A stretch of 64,000 nucleotides of DNA from Chloroflexota bacterium (lineage in GTDB: Bacteria; Chloroflexota; UBA6077; JACCZL01), in contig JADZEM010000079.1 in the NCBI GenBank assembly GCA_020850535.1, forward strand, positions 1 through 64,000, read 5' to 3'. The translations under genes were made by a program, and so were the position numbers. The notes under the pieces were generated by a model. It was not told the DNA's origin. It ran no database searches and saw only the letters and a program-made list of their open reading frames with translations. This document shows, piece after piece, positions 61,576 through 64,000 of this stretch. Position 1 is the first letter of the stretch. Each line of letters starts with the position of its first letter.

Positions 61576-61582
61576 CGCCCCT

Positions 61583-61611
61583 ATCATAGCGGTCACGCCC
61601 GCGAAACTCAA
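61583..61611 (-). promoter_or_regulatory. Sigma70-like promoter ahead of the polysaccharide cluster
   Basis: On the minus strand TTGAGT (61606-61611) and TATGAT (61583-61588) are 17 bp apart, matching 4/6 and 5/6 of the consensus. It would start transcription into the membrane fusion protein gene and the genes beyond it. Confidence 0.55.
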
Positions 61612-61685
61612 CAGGTTCTCGACCCATGTACATACTCTCTCCGACCACGAGGCAAGCATGTTCCGGCGAGGCGCTTGTTTCCGCA

Positions 61686-61725
61686 CAGGAGCCCGGCCCG
61701 ACCGGCCGGTCGGGCAGGGCTCCTG
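61686..61725 (-). terminator. Large GC-rich hairpin after the last surface-protein gene
   Basis: CAGGAGCCC and GGGCTCCTG pair around a perfect 20-nt palindrome (61696-61715). It lies 58 bp after the stop codon at 61783. No T run follows on the minus strand, so termination strength is uncertain; it also insulates the promoter just below. Confidence 0.5.
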
Positions 61726-61782
61726 GATGCTCGCGTCTGATGACGTGAACCGTCGCCGCTCTGGAGCGGCGACGGGTGGATA

Positions 61783-64000
61783 CTAGAAGGCGGACGCGCC
61801 TCCACCAACAAAGGTTGACCACTCGCCGCAGCCGTCCGTCACGGTGATCGGGACCGTGACCGCGCCGGGCGCGGTCCGGCGAATGTAGAACTTCACTTCA
61901 GCCGCTGCCGAGGTCGGGCGGTAGACCGAGTCGGCGCGCAGGCTCGACGGCCCGCCCGGGAAGTCAATCGCCACATTCGAGGCGCTCTCCCCCGCTGCCT
62001 GGAAGTCGATGGCCGTGATATCCCCGCACGAGTCGCCGCTGGCCGCGAGCGCAGCAGCGCTCTCCGTCCGCGCGGCCTCGGTGCTGATCGTGACGGCCAG
62101 CCGGCCGGAGCCTGCCGGGGCCGTGGTCACCTTGATCCGGGACGTGCGGGCCTTCTTCGTCGGCGTGGGTGTCGGCGTCGGTGGCGGAACCGGGGTCGAG
62201 GTCGGAACCGCTGTCGGCGAGGGCGCGGGAGCCACGGCCACCGCCGTCCCGGTGACGATGAATCCATCAACGCTCACGGCGTACCCAGACGATGCCGCCT
62301 GCTTGGCTCGGTTGACGACCACCTGGAGGGTGTGCGCCCCAGGCGTCACCGAGTAGGCCACGGACTGCTGGCTCGCCGACGAGCCGTACTGGTCGATCTG
62401 CCCCACGGCGACCCCGTCGATGTAGACGGTCGCCGTGCCGCGATCCGTGTCCTGTCGATACATGACCTGGACTGCCGAGCCCGTGAAGGTCAGCGCCGCG
62501 GTTGCGCCGCTGGTGCTGCTCAGGTGCTGCGACCCGGCCAGTGCCGCGCTGTCCGCCTGGGAGCCCCAGGTTCCGGCCCAGGTCAGCCAGGGGCTGCCAT
62601 CGTCCACCGTCGCCTTCAGCAGCGAGCCGATCGACGGCATGAAGTCGGCCGGGCTGTTGGCGACGATGAAGGCGTCAACACCCACGAAGTACCCGGCTGA
62701 CTGCGCCTGCTTGGTGCGGAGGACCCTCACCTGGATGGTATGGGTGCCGGGCGCGGTCACGTAGGTGATCGCGCGCTGGACCTGGGACGGACCGTACTGA
62801 TCGATCTGCTGGACGAGCTGGCCGTCGATCCTGACCTGCGCCTGGCCCCGGTCGATATTCTGGCGATAGATCAGTGAGATGGTCGCGCCCGTGTAGGTCA
62901 TGGAGACCGAGTCGCCACCGTACTGGCCGATGCGCTCCGTGCCGCCCGTCGCACCCGCGTCCGTCTGGGTGGGCCACCAGCCCGAGAAGCTCAGGCTTCC
63001 ATGATCGTCGTCAAACGTCGTGGGGGTTGCCGGGGCGACCGTTGGCGTCGCCGTGGCCGGGCGCGGGGTTGAGGTGGAGGTGGCCGTCGGCGGGACCAGC
63101 GTCACGGTAGCCGTGGCTGTTGCCGGAACCAGCGTCGCGGTAGTCGTGGCCGTCGGCGGGACCGTCGTCGCGGTGGACGTTGCCGTTGGGGGAACCGCCG
63201 TCGCGGTCGATGTAGCGGTTGCTGGGACCATCGTCGCGGTAGCCGTGGCCGTCGACGTAGCGGTTGCCGGAACCAGCGTCGCGGTAGCCGTGGCCGTCGG
63301 CGGGACCAGCGTCGCGGTAGCCGTGGCCGGCGATGTTGCCGTTGGCGGGACCGTCGTCGCGGTAGCCGTGGCCGTTGGCGGGACCGTCGTCGCGGTGGAC
63401 GTGGCCGTTGGGGGAACCGCTGTCGCGGTGGACGTTGCCGTTGGCGGAACCAGCGTTGCGGTCGGGGATGGCGTACGGGTTGCCGTGGCCGTTGGCGCAA
63501 GCGTGTTCGTCGGCGTCGCCGTTGCGGTTGGGGAGGGCGTTCGCGTCGCCGTGGCCGTTGGCAGAAGCGTGTTTGTCACGGTGGCCGTTGGCAGAAGCGT
63601 GTTTGTCACGGTGGCCGTTGGCGTCGACGTTGCAGGGAGCGTTGCCGTGACCGTCGGCGTGGACGTCGTCGCCGAGGTAGCGGTTGGTGTCGGGGCGCTT
63701 CCGCCGACGACGATGGCGTCAACACCGACGTAGTACCCCGTCGAAGATGTCTGCTTCGCACGGTTCACGATGATCTGCAGCGTGTGGTTTCCAGGAGTCG
63801 TCGTGTAGGTCGTGCTGGTCTGGGCCTGCGTCGTCCCGTACTGGTCGAGGATGCCGACGCTGGTGCCATCGATCTTGACGCTTGCCATGCCACGGTCGGC
63901 GCTGCGCTTGTAGACGACCGACACGGACGTGCCGCTGAAGGTGAACGAGGCGTTGTCGCCGGCATACTCGCCCACACGCTCCGAGCCGCCATACGCGCCG
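61783..64000 (-). CDS. Secreted surface protein with three GWWPTQ-type domains (5' end outside the window)
   Basis: The frame is open at the right edge, so the start is not visible. From its left side it has one domain cut by the edge ([19 protein letters not shown], then [11 protein letters not shown]), a ~210-residue Thr/Pro linker built of 12-residue units ([11 protein letters not shown]), a second domain ([20 protein letters not shown]), and a divergent third ([20 protein letters not shown]). A short linker leads to a C-terminal ~100-residue domain that ends in FVGGGASAF. This last domain is shared with the protein at the left edge. Function beyond surface display is unknown. A hairpin follows the stop codon. 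Confidence 0.82.
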   Translation of the reverse strand, partial: GAYGGSERVGEYAGDNASFTFSGTSVSVVYKRSADRGMASVKIDGTSVGILDQYGTTQAQTSTTYTTTPGNHTLQIIVNRAKQTSSTGYYVGVDAIVVGGSAPTPTATSATTSTPTVTATLPATSTPTATVTNTLLPTATVTNTLLPTATATRTPSPTATATPTNTLAPTATATRTPSPTATLVPPTATSTATAVPPTATSTATTVPPTATATATTVPPTATSPATATATLVPPTATATATLVPATATSTATATATMVPATATSTATAVPPTATSTATTVPPTATTTATLVPATATATVTLVPPTATSTSTPRPATATPTVAPATPTTFDDDHGSLSFSGWWPTQTDAGATGGTERIGQYGGDSVSMTYTGATISLIYRQNIDRGQAQVRIDGQLVQQIDQYGPSQVQRAITYVTAPGTHTIQVRVLRTKQAQSAGYFVGVDAFIVANSPADFMPSIGSLLKATVDDGSPWLTWAGTWGSQADSAALAGSQHLSSTSGATAALTFTGSAVQVMYRQDTDRGTATVYIDGVAVGQIDQYGSSASQQSVAYSVTPGAHTLQVVVNRAKQAASSGYAVSVDGFIVTGTAVAVAPAPSPTAVPTSTPVPPPTPTPTPTKKARTSRIKVTTAPAGSGRLAVTISTEAARTESAAALAASGDSCGDITAIDFQAAGESASNVAIDFPGGPSSLRADSVYRPTSAAAEVKFYIRRTAPGAVTVPITVTDGCGEWSTFVGGGASAF
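63020..63680. repeat. 36-bp minisatellite encoding a Thr/Pro linker
   Basis: Imperfect 36-bp units (core GCCGTTGGCGGGACC, GTCGTCGCGGT) repeat within the gene, coding for twelve-residue PPTATxTATxV units on the minus strand. The region is likely to change in copy number. Shorter linkers of similar DNA occur in the other four surface-protein genes. Confidence 0.75.

Noticed and set aside
61545-61581. tRNA T-arm-like hairpin (TGCGG, loop TTCAATT, CCGCA)
   Set aside because: The loop fits a T-arm, but no anticodon arm, D-arm or matching acceptor strand is found at the right distance, and tmRNA features are absent. It lies where the minus-strand transcript would begin, so it is better read as a 5' hairpin.
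63020-63680. Regularly spaced repeats resembling a CRISPR array
   Set aside because: The repeats are direct, without unique spacers, and keep the reading frame for PPTATxTAT units, so they are a coding minisatellite.

Overview
The window is GC-rich and compact, and most of it carries genes for making and exporting a cell-surface glycan. It reads like a Chloroflexota genome. The main evidence is the group of very long secreted proteins joined by threonine/proline linkers (TATPTxTP repeats), together with GC-rich codons and no LPS-core or lipid A genes. This assignment is an inference from style; there is no rRNA or tRNA in the window to confirm it.

Left part (1-10.6 kb). The plus strand carries the end of a secreted surface protein and then a four-gene unit: an NTP_transf_5-type nucleotidyltransferase, a small Tat-signal protein, a PqqD-like peptide carrier and an HprK-like kinase. 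This combination resembles peptide-modification (RiPP-like) loci but lacks a recognisable cyclase or protease. A minus-strand 1,150-residue LamG protein, a small hypothetical gene and a YdjM-like membrane protein follow. Three copies of a palindromic dispersed repeat lie here, and two of them form a 61-bp perfect inverted repeat around the YdjM-like gene.

Middle left (10.6-18.7 kb). A minus-strand operon has its own promoter near 18.67 kb and a leader of about 580 nt with a strong hairpin. It encodes a NusG/RfaH-type factor, sedoheptulose-7-phosphate isomerase (GmhA), a His-rich secreted protein, a family 2 glycosyltransferase, and a galactose-oxidase-like copper radical enzyme. The oxidase gene is split by a frameshift, and its distal part carries a cupredoxin domain and two copies of the surface domain described below.

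Right part (18.8-61.6 kb). About 43 kb of consecutive minus-strand genes form a polysaccharide biosynthesis and export cluster. It contains GDP-heptose enzymes (HddC, HddA, GmhB), many GT2 and GT4 glycosyltransferases, PMT/GT-C membrane glycosyltransferases, a Wzz/BY-kinase, a Wzy-like polymerase, a Wzx flippase and a WbaP-type initiating transferase. It also contains sugar-modifying enzymes (DegT aminotransferase, WecB-like epimerase, Gfo/Idh/MocA dehydrogenase, hexapeptide acetyltransferase, GalE-like epimerase), two FAD oxidoreductases, two ArnE/F-like small transporters and a B12-binding radical SAM protein. Gene overlaps such as ATGA and TGATG indicate translational coupling. The run begins near a good promoter at 61.6 kb, ahead of a long coiled-coil membrane fusion protein.

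Five secreted proteins (window start, 5.1-8.6, 10.6-13.4, 44.5-49.2 and 61.8-64 kb) share 11 copies of one ~120-residue beta-domain containing GWWPTQ and GSERxGE motifs. The simplest reading is that the cluster makes a heptose-containing surface glycan, the GT-C enzymes may glycosylate Thr/Pro linkers, and the shared domain may attach these proteins to the glycan or cell surface. The last step is inference.
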